A stretch of 64,000 bases of DNA from Prostheceraeus crozeri (taxonomy: Eukaryota; Platyhelminthes; Polycladida; Euryleptidae), in the NCBI GenBank assembly GCA_907163375.1, contig CAJQUW010001409.1, positions 372,001 to 436,000 of the forward strand. Reading direction: 5' to 3'. The stretch's first letter is position 1; every line of letters begins with the position of its first letter. Both the position numbers and the translations under genes were made by a program. The notes under the pieces are model-generated. The model was given only the letters and a program-made list of their open reading frames with translations. It did not search any database and was not told where the DNA came from. Shown piece after piece: positions 39,101 through 64,000 of the stretch.

Positions 39101-40318
39101 CCAAATTCGAAAATACCAGGGTTAGTACAACAGAAGTTGTTAATTTGTGTGCAGTTGACCGCTAGAAACATTGTTAACGGGTAATCAATGTATGACTAGG
39201 CAAAGGTGTGTTTGAGTGCAATTGTGCTAAATATTGTCAAGAGTCGAATAAAATTATACCATCTGAAAGCTTAACACGTGTCTGATTTAGTGGCGACAAT
39301 CTTAAGTTTTTGTATTGCGCAGTTTTGTATGTAGTAATCGTACAATGAATTCAAAGCACTGTCAATTCAAGGTGATAAACACAACCTTTCAAATTGCATA
39401 AAGTTCAAAGAAATTCATCACATCTGTAATGAAAATCGTGTCAGAATTTTTCAGCAACAATATTTTGGTGAAACTTGTCAGTTCTGTATCTTTTAGTGCA
39501 TTCAACGAATCTTAAAATCAAAACATCATGAAAATGGTAGGAAACATGAAAACATTGGAATTCATTAAACATGAAATTTATTGGTAGGAACTAAATAAAA
39601 ACATGATGTAATTGGTAGTTCGCAGCGTTTTTCAATTTTCGTAAAAATATTGTCGCTTTCATGGTGAAATCCTGCATGCAAAAAAAACAATCCCCTTTTT
39701 CGTATGGCCCACTGACCACAACTGGCCACTTAGGATAGTAAAATGCATGCCAAAGTAGTCTTTGGACCACAAGGTTTCACATGGCATGCCGGTATTTTTT
39801 TGGTATTGAACCAGAACTTCAGCACAAAAGTTACATTTAAAAATTTGTTTTTGCGCATTGAATCTAATTCTTGTGTATTTATTTACGAAGTGTTCTATAG
39901 TTACAAGAGCTACGATATCTACACTGGAGAAAAACTTGCATGACTACATGGGAAAACCCAAAGTTGTGGTTTCATGGAAAAATCACACAAAATAGGCTAG
40001 ATTAGTACACAAATATTGCTTACATTGCCACGTTCTGAATAATATCTATGCAATCACGTATGTCCTACATCTTCGTCTTCATGAATAACGATCCAAATTG
40101 GGTGAGCCTAGCCAATAGATTCATGAAATAAGTCATGCATCCTTAGTCAACTTCAAACTTTTGAACTAAAAACGTACCAAACCTTGACTGATAATGAATT
40201 CATCGTAATTCAGCGGTGGCTTTGTTGACTTATTCTCAGGAGATGTCGTCTCAGCAGTTGCTTCGCTACCTGCTATTGTACTCAGTACTTCAGGAGACCT
40301 TGTGCGCTTTCTTCTCAT
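2876..40318 (-). CDS. FAM227: FAM227-like (FWWh motif) gene, at least 16 exons
   Basis: The spliced model gives about 618-619 residues from ATG at 40318. All 15 internal junctions keep phase. The family call rests on residues about 311-343 (FRKFWKK...AFWWIFIELF, the FWWh motif), flanked by HCTFPGFLATELTELP before it, then YPETLSQALYSSFFEAFPES, NTAYEWVTG and, near the end, DRVLFNVSDQSPLIRHYL. These blocks come in the family's order. FAM227A/B function is not established; I recall vertebrate members of about 500-600 residues. The N-terminal third (exons 1-8) is joined by splice phase only and is less conserved. The 3' end is ambiguous: CGG TAA could be the stop, or GTAAGC at 2875 could be a donor to a further exon. 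The gene starts 2.96 kb downstream of the kinesin stop, in the same orientation. Confidence 0.75.
3115..6045. other. FAM227 intron 15
   Basis: 2.9 kb. Contains the possible MITE at 5063..5265. The plus ORFs at 3840 and 4567 have no recognisable domain. Confidence 0.55.
5063..5265. repeat. Possible hAT-type MITE
   Basis: 203 bp. The ends cagcgctaagtc and (reverse complement) cagtgttgtcaa are similar, and both lead into copies of accgagttt / aactcggt in opposite orientation, with many aactcagt units inside. No clear 8-bp duplication, so it is tentative. Confidence 0.4.
6046..6137 (-). CDS. FAM227: FAM227 exon 15
   Basis: 92 nt, phase 1 to 0, acceptor ttccag and donor GTAATT. VRRDSRSSGSASLPPLPRET, then VQKDKKKVIK: a basic, probably disordered linker. 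The phase matches exon 14 directly. Confidence 0.75.
6138..8189. other. FAM227 intron 14
   Basis: 2.05 kb. Nothing recognised apart from a rejected exon-like stretch near 6.8-6.9 kb. Confidence 0.5.
8190..8297 (-). CDS. FAM227: FAM227 exon 14
   Basis: 108 nt, phase 1 to 1, acceptor tttcag and donor GTAAGT, 67 bp after exon 13. DVKLDMESFNKTVRQMNATT, then a low-complexity APAVTIAAPVESMGH linker. Confidence 0.78.
8365..8517 (-). CDS. FAM227: FAM227 exon 13
   Basis: 153 nt, phase 1 to 1, acceptor tttcag and donor GTGAGT. GHPMPGSYLEWNVDILE follows EWVTG as in the family. Then an alanine/valine-rich stretch ends AMNDP. Confidence 0.8.
9300..9400 (+). repeat. Single-end relative of the 25.5-kb MITE
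   Basis: agctgcatcttcagttgaaa, then tagctgccatttcatccc and tatcaggaatcatcag match the left end of the 25496..25842 element. No opposite end was seen nearby, so this is a fragment. Confidence 0.6.
10410..10792. mobile_element. MITE with long terminal inverted repeats
   Basis: 383 bp. The left end ccaagcgtaaaat and the inner ggacgctatcaacatcgatg are matched in inverse at the right end (catcgatgctgatagcgtcc ... attttacacttgg), giving about 60-70 bp imperfect inverted repeats. No ORF. It lies 57 bp downstream of FAM227 exon 12. Confidence 0.65.
10849..10975 (-). CDS. FAM227: FAM227 exon 12: YPETLSQALY...EWVTG
   Basis: 127 nt, phase 0 to 1, acceptor tttcag and donor GTAAGA. IYPETLSQALYSSFFEAFPE, then FGEHFKQTLVNTAYEWVT; this is one of the best conserved parts of the family. 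A MITE starts 57 bp past the donor. Confidence 0.88.
12102..12291 (+). repeat. tRNA-derived SINE
   Basis: The head is tRNA-like, with an A-box-like gtggcacagtgg (12111..12122) and a B-box-like aggtcgagccc (12156..12166). An unrelated body follows, ending in a run of nine a at 12282..12290. The tRNA cloverleaf is not complete, so this is a SINE, not a tRNA gene. Confidence 0.6.
12742..12905 (+). repeat. Possible second SINE
   Basis: ctggccgtgtggatgaagca resembles an A-box region, followed about 30 bases on by a weak B-box-like segment. The body is similar in style to SINE units. The B box is poor, so the call is tentative. Confidence 0.3.
13411..13518 (-). CDS. FAM227: FAM227 exon 11
   Basis: 36 codons, phase 0 to 0, acceptor cttgcag and donor GTAAGT. 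KEDRKLDRSRLFGRIADSY, then TALFHSINPEVKDKFFK. It continues the conserved helical domain after the FWWh motif. Confidence 0.85.
14041..14300 (-). repeat. LINE-like 3' end with (taa)n microsatellite
   Basis: taataataataatgataat is followed by tctttattg; on the minus strand this is an AATAAAG signal followed by an (ATT)n tail, the usual 3' end of CR1-type LINEs. A similar end lies at 14401..14430. No coding remnant was recognised with it. Confidence 0.35.
14401..14430 (-). repeat. Second (taa)n LINE-like 3' end
   Basis: gataataataataatactgc followed by ctttattg, the same arrangement as at 14041. It suggests two copies of one 3'-end family in the same orientation. Confidence 0.35.
14640..15264 (+). 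pseudogene. LINE RT C-terminal fragment with (ttac)n tail
   Basis: Across frames: GVHWSNSLKWDLHFNEMI, LIKVHHSLITPLFL, HICGRNCQCKFFRNLSDLRK and HPLYSL. This parallels the LINE at 50.2 kb (LGVFYNADLTWD, IMIYNATVLSTLEY, IICGMDCNCDKFTP). It ends in aataaacgcttacttacttac, the short-repeat tail of such LINEs. Frameshifts throughout. Confidence 0.65.
15556..15654 (-). CDS. FAM227: FAM227 exon 10: FWWh motif
   Basis: 33 codons, phase 0 to 0, acceptor ttttcag and donor GTAAGT. FRKFWKKIFLSE, then VFQDAFWWIFIELFD: the Phe-Trp-Trp signature that names the Pfam FWWh family. No long ORF marks it; it was found by reading between splice sites. Confidence 0.88.
15954..17130 (+). pseudogene. Jockey-like LINE remnant
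   Basis: 15954..16256 encodes YLGVTLDRSLTYKYHL and VRTRNNMLSMLVGTTWG. 16482..16859 encodes RVPGFDLQPAQWTLLNRFRT, then EVQTMSHIVENCP (C-terminal zinc-binding end) and a stop. It is the same family as the LINE at 34.6-38.7 kb but on the plus strand. The 3' part ends near aaataaatag and (att)n. It sits in the intron before the FWWh exon. Confidence 0.8.
17427..17579 (-). CDS. FAM227: FAM227 exon 9: FPGFLATELTELP
   Basis: 51 codons, phase 0 to 0, acceptor tttgcag and donor GTAAGT. SISEMKRRAVEHCTFPGF, then LATELTELPGSLEGPQILHR and VMKAI. The FPGFL...ELTELP block precedes the FWWh region in FAM227 proteins. Confidence 0.85.
18539..18594 (-). CDS. FAM227: FAM227 exon 8
   Basis: 56 nt, phase 1 to 0, acceptor tttttag and donor GTAAGT. 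It encodes NRTGPDSQVTIAQTARRS, a polar linker. The intron before it is only 62 bp. Confidence 0.75.
18657..18806 (-). CDS. FAM227: FAM227 exon 7
   Basis: 150 nt, phase 1 to 1, acceptor tttttag and donor GTAAGT. It encodes SALDKIGDDLSSFENTLMYY and DKVLNLNGTTFSNQKSRVEQ, a heptad-like segment. Confidence 0.78.
21307..21487. repeat. Long near-perfect inverted repeat (hairpin)
   Basis: Arms of about 78 bp: gtattggttcttcattataa on the left pairs with its complement ending at 21487, and attgcgatgtaatgatc pairs with gatcattacatcgcaat in the centre. The loop is about 25 AT-rich bases. I count about three mismatches between arms. It lies in a FAM227 intron. Confidence 0.75.
22232..22549 (+). pseudogene. 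Penelope-like element GIY-YIG fragment
   Basis: The frame reads ECKARVVHKFACGCGCSYVC, then RTQRALSARVSEHLPAW. This resembles the VVYKFxCxC-xxYIGRTxRxLxxRxxEH block of the GIY-YIG endonuclease in Penelope-like retroelements. The YIG triad has become YVC. No RT domain is recognisable next to it. The 154-residue ORF at 22287 is a shadow frame. Confidence 0.6.
24717..24743 (-). CDS. FAM227: FAM227 microexon 6 (27 nt)
   Basis: Only 27 nt between acceptor gactctgcag and donor GTAAGTAT, phase 1 to 1. It adds QEDIFFAMNS when joined to its neighbours. Skipping it would keep the frame, so it could be an optional cassette. Confidence 0.6.
25052..25248 (+). repeat. tRNA-derived SINE
   Basis: Good A box tagctcagttgg (25059..25070) and B box ggttcgagtct (25092..25102), starting ggtaggatagctc. 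An unrelated body follows, ending aaataaaataatcc. The acceptor stem cannot pair as in a tRNA. Confidence 0.7.
25496..25842. mobile_element. MITE with about 100-bp terminal inverted repeats
   Basis: 347 bp. Both ends carry the same block in opposite orientation: a cagt(c/t)gaaaaatgg unit, then gctgccatttca and atcaggaatcatca, then agctcaca(t/c)ctccca. A related single end lies at 9300..9400. No coding sequence inside. Confidence 0.65.
27708..27816 (-). CDS. FAM227: FAM227 exon 5
   Basis: 109 nt, phase 0 to 1, acceptor cattag after a pyrimidine run and donor GTAAGT. It encodes EEWPTRITSEELLSLSEEAE, then SFGTQDEMIKLFREAA, an acidic helical stretch. In-frame stops flank it on the intron sides. 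Confidence 0.75.
28079..28139 (-). CDS. FAM227: FAM227 exon 4
   Basis: 61 nt, phase 2 to 0, with an excellent acceptor (a run of t then cag) and donor TGG|GTGAAA. It encodes EIDFLNNVHKLLFECQMNFW and joins in frame to EEWPTRI of exon 5. Predicted helical. Confidence 0.6.
28272..28350 (-). CDS. FAM227: FAM227 exon 3, 5' boundary uncertain
   Basis: The donor is CATCG|GTAAAC. Phase 2 out is required by exon 4 and gives STVYRIIEAQQQH. I set the acceptor at ccatag|AG because it accepts phase 1 from exon 2. An alternative at ggaaag (28369) also fits phase and would extend the exon. Confidence 0.45.
28351..29481. other. FAM227 intron 2
   Basis: 1.1 kb, nothing recognised with confidence. The exact left edge depends on the uncertain acceptor of exon 3. 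Confidence 0.4.
29482..29640 (-). CDS. FAM227: FAM227 exon 2
   Basis: 159 nt, phase 1 to 1, acceptor actag and donor GTAAAC. It encodes IDAETQPLGAPDSLIGWESY, MDDAPVAVYGWINV and FESCVALSLDIE. Its composition is coding-like and open across the whole exon, with stops just outside both splice sites. Confidence 0.65.
29739..30126 (+). repeat. 5' LTR (388 bp)
   Basis: Begins tgtcatataattactcgat and ends gctcttaca. Its partner is at 33982..34369. It lies 98 bp from FAM227 exon 2, inside intron 1. Confidence 0.88.
30190..30810 (+). pseudogene. gag remnant with zinc knuckle
   Basis: Reading across frames gives NYEAERWIDKF, LFWMYLEGSAYDTWK, RVHIG and, in the open frame at 30493..30807, DPVEYVSDLVMLKSLP plus CCQQVDHWQKDC. 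These are the capsid and nucleocapsid features of a retrotransposon gag. Several stops interrupt it. Confidence 0.7.
30900..33600 (+). pseudogene. pol remnant: protease, RT, RNase H, integrase
   Basis: Protease-like MMIDYSC near 31.0 kb; RT with YVADMYVDETVANVEKV in the open frame 32112..32414; RNase H-like TDASNLALSV and INISEFDDAIKGTNI near 32.64-32.78 kb; integrase FLSDNGA near 33.13 kb. Many stops and frameshifts; not functional. Confidence 0.72.
31367..31631. mobile_element. Foldback (hairpin) element inside the LTR retrotransposon
   Basis: 265 bp flanked by identical 9-bp repeats caagatgac (31358..31366 and 31632..31640). The arms are inverted copies: attttcagctttgtagttgg on the left pairs with its complement ending at about 31611, and ttcaggtacaat pairs with attgtacctgaa in the centre. 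About 20 bases at the right lie outside the hairpin. It interrupts the pol reading frame, so it arrived after the retrotransposon. Confidence 0.7.
33982..34369 (+). repeat. 3' LTR (388 bp)
   Basis: Begins ggtcatataattactcgat and ends gctcttgca. Same length as the 5' LTR with scattered substitutions. The flanking bases (ttgtcgt) do not match those before the 5' LTR. Confidence 0.88.
34637..35232 (-). pseudogene. LINE RT C-terminal part
   Basis: Open on the minus strand from the hAT junction down to 34637: RIITGCLRPTEKSF, APPSIRRNSHVMN, LPRKRWVRLNRLRSNTARVA and a CxC...H...C-type end (CACGHTLQTVERIVTDC). The C-terminal domain of jockey/CR1-type RTs. The ORF extends to 35395 only by running into hAT sequence. 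Confidence 0.8.
35233..38116 (+). mobile_element. hAT DNA transposon, 2884 bp, near intact
   Basis: Terminal inverted repeats CAGGGGCGTAGC (left) and CAGTGGCGTAGC (right, reverse complement), 12 bp with one mismatch. A perfect 8-bp target duplication, gctacgac, lies at 35225..35232 and 38117..38124; 8 bp is diagnostic for hAT. It carries one transposase frame and is inserted in a LINE within FAM227 intron 1. It appears recent: ends, duplication and frame are almost undamaged. Confidence 0.95.
35647..37875 (+). pseudogene. hAT transposase, ZMYM/TTF-zinc-finger type, one internal stop
   Basis: 742 codons in one frame, interrupted only by TAA at 37339..37341 (codon 565). Residues 41-102 form a TTF-type zinc finger (C41, W52, C56, FCFPC 63-67, H92, H96, H102). 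Residues 120-345 match the DUF4371/hAT catalytic region, with ISIIADDTTDIS at 237-247, GQSYDGASNM at 304-313 and HCYAH at 335-339. Residues 650-707 are the hAT C-terminal dimerisation domain with SVTCERTFSVLRRIKTYLRS. Full-length relatives are about 600-800 residues. The single stop could be suppressed, a recent mutation, or a sequencing error. It cuts off the dimerisation domain, so the product is probably inactive. Confidence 0.92.
38125..38720 (-). pseudogene. LINE RT palm part
   Basis: GVPQGSTLSP (RT motif B), CAEDLGLLSASKSW (motif C, catalytic YADD lost), LTLIVDDITFPKVDYPTYLG and VTLDRTLAYENHL. Truncated on the 5' side at about 38.72 kb and cut on the 3' side by hAT. Confidence 0.82.
38721..40182. 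other. 5' part of FAM227 intron 1
   Basis: 1.5 kb of intron 1 between the LINE and exon 1. The plus ORFs at 38840 and 39743 show no known domain. Confidence 0.45.
40183..40318 (-). CDS. FAM227: FAM227 exon 1 with start codon
   Basis: 45 codons plus one base, beginning MRRKRTRSPEVLST and ending DEFIISQ. The start has A at -3. The donor is CAAG|GTTTGG, which is weak, but its phase 1 matches exon 2. A stronger-looking GTACGT lies 9 nt (three codons) downstream but gives phase 0, which does not fit exon 2. The link to exon 2 is inferred from phase across a 10.5-kb intron. Confidence 0.55.
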
Positions 40319-43279
40319 TTTTCATAAATAAACCTAAAAGTACACAAGCACACGATAATTTTTGTTGATGGTATTTGAATAAGTTGTATCTAGTGAATAA
40401 ATGATTTATAGAATTTAAACAAATAATCTTTGATCCGTTGCACAGAAATCTGCCCTCTCGTTTTTAGATTTTCACCTGCGGTAAAACTAAAATGGGCAAC
40501 CGCTATTTGTTGAGGATAGATACCTACAAAATATGGAAATTTTGAAGGATGGCTGTAGGCATATGTATGGATCCAACATGGATTCAAACTATTTGAGTAA
40601 GCCTACTGATATGAAACCATCAATCACCGATGCTCAACCATCAATCGCAGTTGTCATGCATGTTGTTCATAAAAATGAAAAATGGCTGCCTACAAGAGAC
40701 TGTGTCTACAATTATGAAGGCAAAGAGCGACCATGTCTCTGCTTGGGTAATTAAATTTTTGCTTCAAAGGAGAATTTTTGTATCGCTGCTTGTATCTCAC
40801 TGATTAAGTCTGCAATCCATGTTAGCACCTTTCTTTTGTGGGACTGCTGAAATGCTGGCTGACAATAATTATCGATTTTTCGTTGCAATAGGCCTACATG
40901 ACGTAACGACCCTATCGATTCTTAGGTAGAGTATGTCACCTACTAAGTGGAGTAAGTGGGCCTACAAGCTTCGATGCTTATAGTTGCCTTCATCTTTCAA
41001 TGCATGATATTTACAAAAACATAAAATAAAGAGCTGCACGCCGTCAACTGCATTACATTTTTGAATATTGCGAATGCCTTATTTATCATGTACACCACTC
41101 TGTATATAGGCAGGCCCACGAACAATGCCGGACTTTATCCTTGCGCCAACACAACAACTATTTCTTAAGCCAATAAATATTCCTATTTTGTCCAATGTAC
41201 AAGTGGAGGCTAAGCCAACTTCAAAAATCAGTGAAATATCAATCTGCGTTGGAGTGTTCACATGGCCACACGATAATACGTGGCAAAATGTTAATATGAG
41301 CAGTTCGATGATTTTTACATTTTTACTTTTCGCAACTATCAAATGGACATTGCCCTAGATTTGACAAAATCTTTAGTGGGATCCCACTAATATGTCTGAC
41401 AACATATATACTTAAAAGCATGCAGCCAGTGACCGTGGTCGACTTTGTTTTCCCCTACCGATTAGTGACGATATTGCCTATTGCGAACAATAGTCGAACC
41501 AGGGAAACTTGCTTATATATCAAGCCTCTTTGCTAGATGTACACATTTGAAATATTTGTACTAGTCTAATTTCGCAAATATACCGGAAGACTGCGATCAC
41601 TGTTCTTTAGGTGCGTCTAAAATTGAGCCTGTATATTAGCTAGTGAGATTCTTCTTTACGCGATCGTCACACTTCTCTTGCTGAAAGGAATCGACACCAA
41701 ATGTACGAGTTCTTCCATATAAATGAAATAGTCATGTGCCGTTCAAAGTTTATTTGTGTAAAAATATCTCAAACGCTCACAAAAGCATATGTTCTCTTAC
41801 ATTACAGTATTCAATTTGATGCAACATAGTACCCAAATACAAGCAGCTCCATAGCAAGCAGAAAAGTCTGTACAAATGAAACTAAAAAAAAAACTTGTCC
41901 CTACCAAACCACAAATTATCTTTGAAAATGAAATCATCGCCAAATACGAGTTCAAAGTCATGGACTTTGATGTCTCTTACACATGATATTCTAATCATTA
42001 GATTTGAATGATCACCAGAGTGCTTAAGACAATTAAGCTTGTCAAATTCTCCTAGCAGTGACTTGAGGCATGGGCCAATATCACGAATGTTGTTTATAAA
42101 TACCATTCTTATTACTCTGCACTCGAACCACTGCTCTGGTTATCTTTCAAACTGTAATGATTAAATTTGTCGAAGTTGGAAAATTAAAGTTTATTATGGC
42201 TATTGCAAAATGATATATTTCGATATATCTTGACTGCATACCACAGTTGCCTTCATCAAGTTCTGAGGTGTACAAATCTGCACATGTGTACGGTTTGAAA
42301 TTTAAAGGAAAGTATGCTTTAAAATTCCACTAGGAAAATAATCGCTTGTTTGATTTGATCACTGATGCATAGATAAAAAAATGATGAAACCGCCATTCGA
42401 TCAAATTTAGAATACTTACTAGTGATCGCACTGCGGCGTTCCTGCGGAACTCAGAATAATTTATATCATATCAAAGTGATAATATAAAGTATAAGTTGCA
42501 TAATCAATTACTTATGGTGTGCAATTAAAAGATTATATTTTTCTGTAAATGTGATATCATGCAGATAAGACGTGACATCACTCGTTAACTGTCAATTCAC
42601 CGGAAGACGACTGCAAACAGTTAAAATATATCCTGATAACAGTTTCTGGGGCCTAACGAACTTGATTTTTCCAACTTTAACAAATTAACAATGATAAATC
42701 AAGAAGTTCCTATGTAATGATTAACTTCATTATCATATTATAAATAATCGTACGCATCATGACCGCCATGGCACGCATACAAAATATTTACGTACGATTG
42801 GGTGATATATACATGACAAAATGTCAAAAGTTATGAATAAAACAAAAACCAAACATGCGTCAAACACAGGCACACGGACATAACTCATGCGAAATCAACG
42901 CACGCAGTTGAGCGGATTGACATGGCGGCCACCGGTGAGATCAAACTGACTTGGCCTCGGCCTTATGCAAGCAAAATTAAGTTCTAAAAGACATTTACAA
43001 GACAGACATCGTGATGGAGCCCTTGAAAGTATCTGTGTTGGTGGGAAATGGAGGAAGAAGTGGGAGCATAGCCGGCCGGTTATCGAAGGTCATCACAGAC
43101 AATGAGTCAGCAGCATCAGCAGAAGTGGGTGAGAAACGAAATATAAGAGCATCAAGACGACTGAAGAGTGATTGGAGCATCGTCTTGATTCACCATCATC
43201 GAAGCTAACCGAGAATGATTCCGAATTACACATGGGCATCGACGAACTTTCACGAAAGTGTTCCAAGAAAACTTGACTT
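40319..43279. other. Intergenic region between kinesin-13 and FAM227
   Basis: 2.96 kb, AT-rich. It must contain the kinesin 3' UTR and the FAM227 promoter (both genes on the minus strand). Out-of-frame ATG at 40325..40323 opens an 11-codon upstream ORF that overlaps the FAM227 start. Short ORFs here (for example 40533..40754 on plus, 41079..41342 on minus) show no recognisable domain or splice context. Confidence 0.5.

Positions 43280-64000
<20,721 letters not shown>

Overview
Eukaryotic, AT-rich genomic DNA of an invertebrate-type metazoan. Short coding exons are bounded by canonical GT..AG splice sites and separated by kilobase introns. The introns are full of animal-type mobile elements: jockey/CR1-like LINEs, Penelope-like GIY-YIG remnants, a hAT transposon, an LTR retrotransposon, tRNA-derived SINEs and foldback/MITE elements. 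No prokaryotic gene structure is visible, and the sequence alone does not fix the phylum.

Both host genes lie on the minus strand, head to tail. The first (43280 to beyond 64000) is the 3' two-thirds of a kinesin-13 gene (KIF2/MCAK type, microtubule depolymeriser). Eight exons give 397 residues, from the motor core (TMGG..., SSRSH, DLAGNE) to the conserved C-terminal tail and stop. The last six bases of the window read as a splice donor, so the preceding exon ends just outside.

The second gene (about 2876 to 40318) was rebuilt from at least 16 exons whose reading phases join consistently. The model encodes roughly 619 residues and includes the FWWh-motif exon typical of the FAM227 family (Pfam 'FWWh', function unknown). 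One exon is only 27 nt. Introns are large, and intron 1 (29641..40182) carries three mobile insertions.

Mobile layer: (i) 29739..34369 is an LTR retrotransposon with two 388-bp LTRs and a decayed gag-pol, itself interrupted by a 265-bp foldback element; (ii) 34600..38720 is a minus-strand LINE split by a 2884-bp hAT element (35233..38116) that has a perfect 8-bp target duplication and a transposase frame with a single stop codon; (iii) 44303..45127 is an 825-bp terminal-inverted-repeat element filled with palindromic catagtatga-type units; (iv) long-armed foldback/MITE elements lie at 10410, 21307 and 25496; (v) tRNA-derived SINEs lie at 12102, 25052 and 54513; (vi) Penelope GIY-YIG fragments lie at 22.2 kb and 51.8 kb; (vii) LINE fragments lie at 1.8, 14.6, 15.9, 50.2 and 52.1 kb.

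I did not find a wholly new biological system. The most unusual items are the nested hAT/LINE/LTR cluster inside the FAM227 intron, the palindrome-filled element at 44.3 kb, and the two near-perfect long hairpins.
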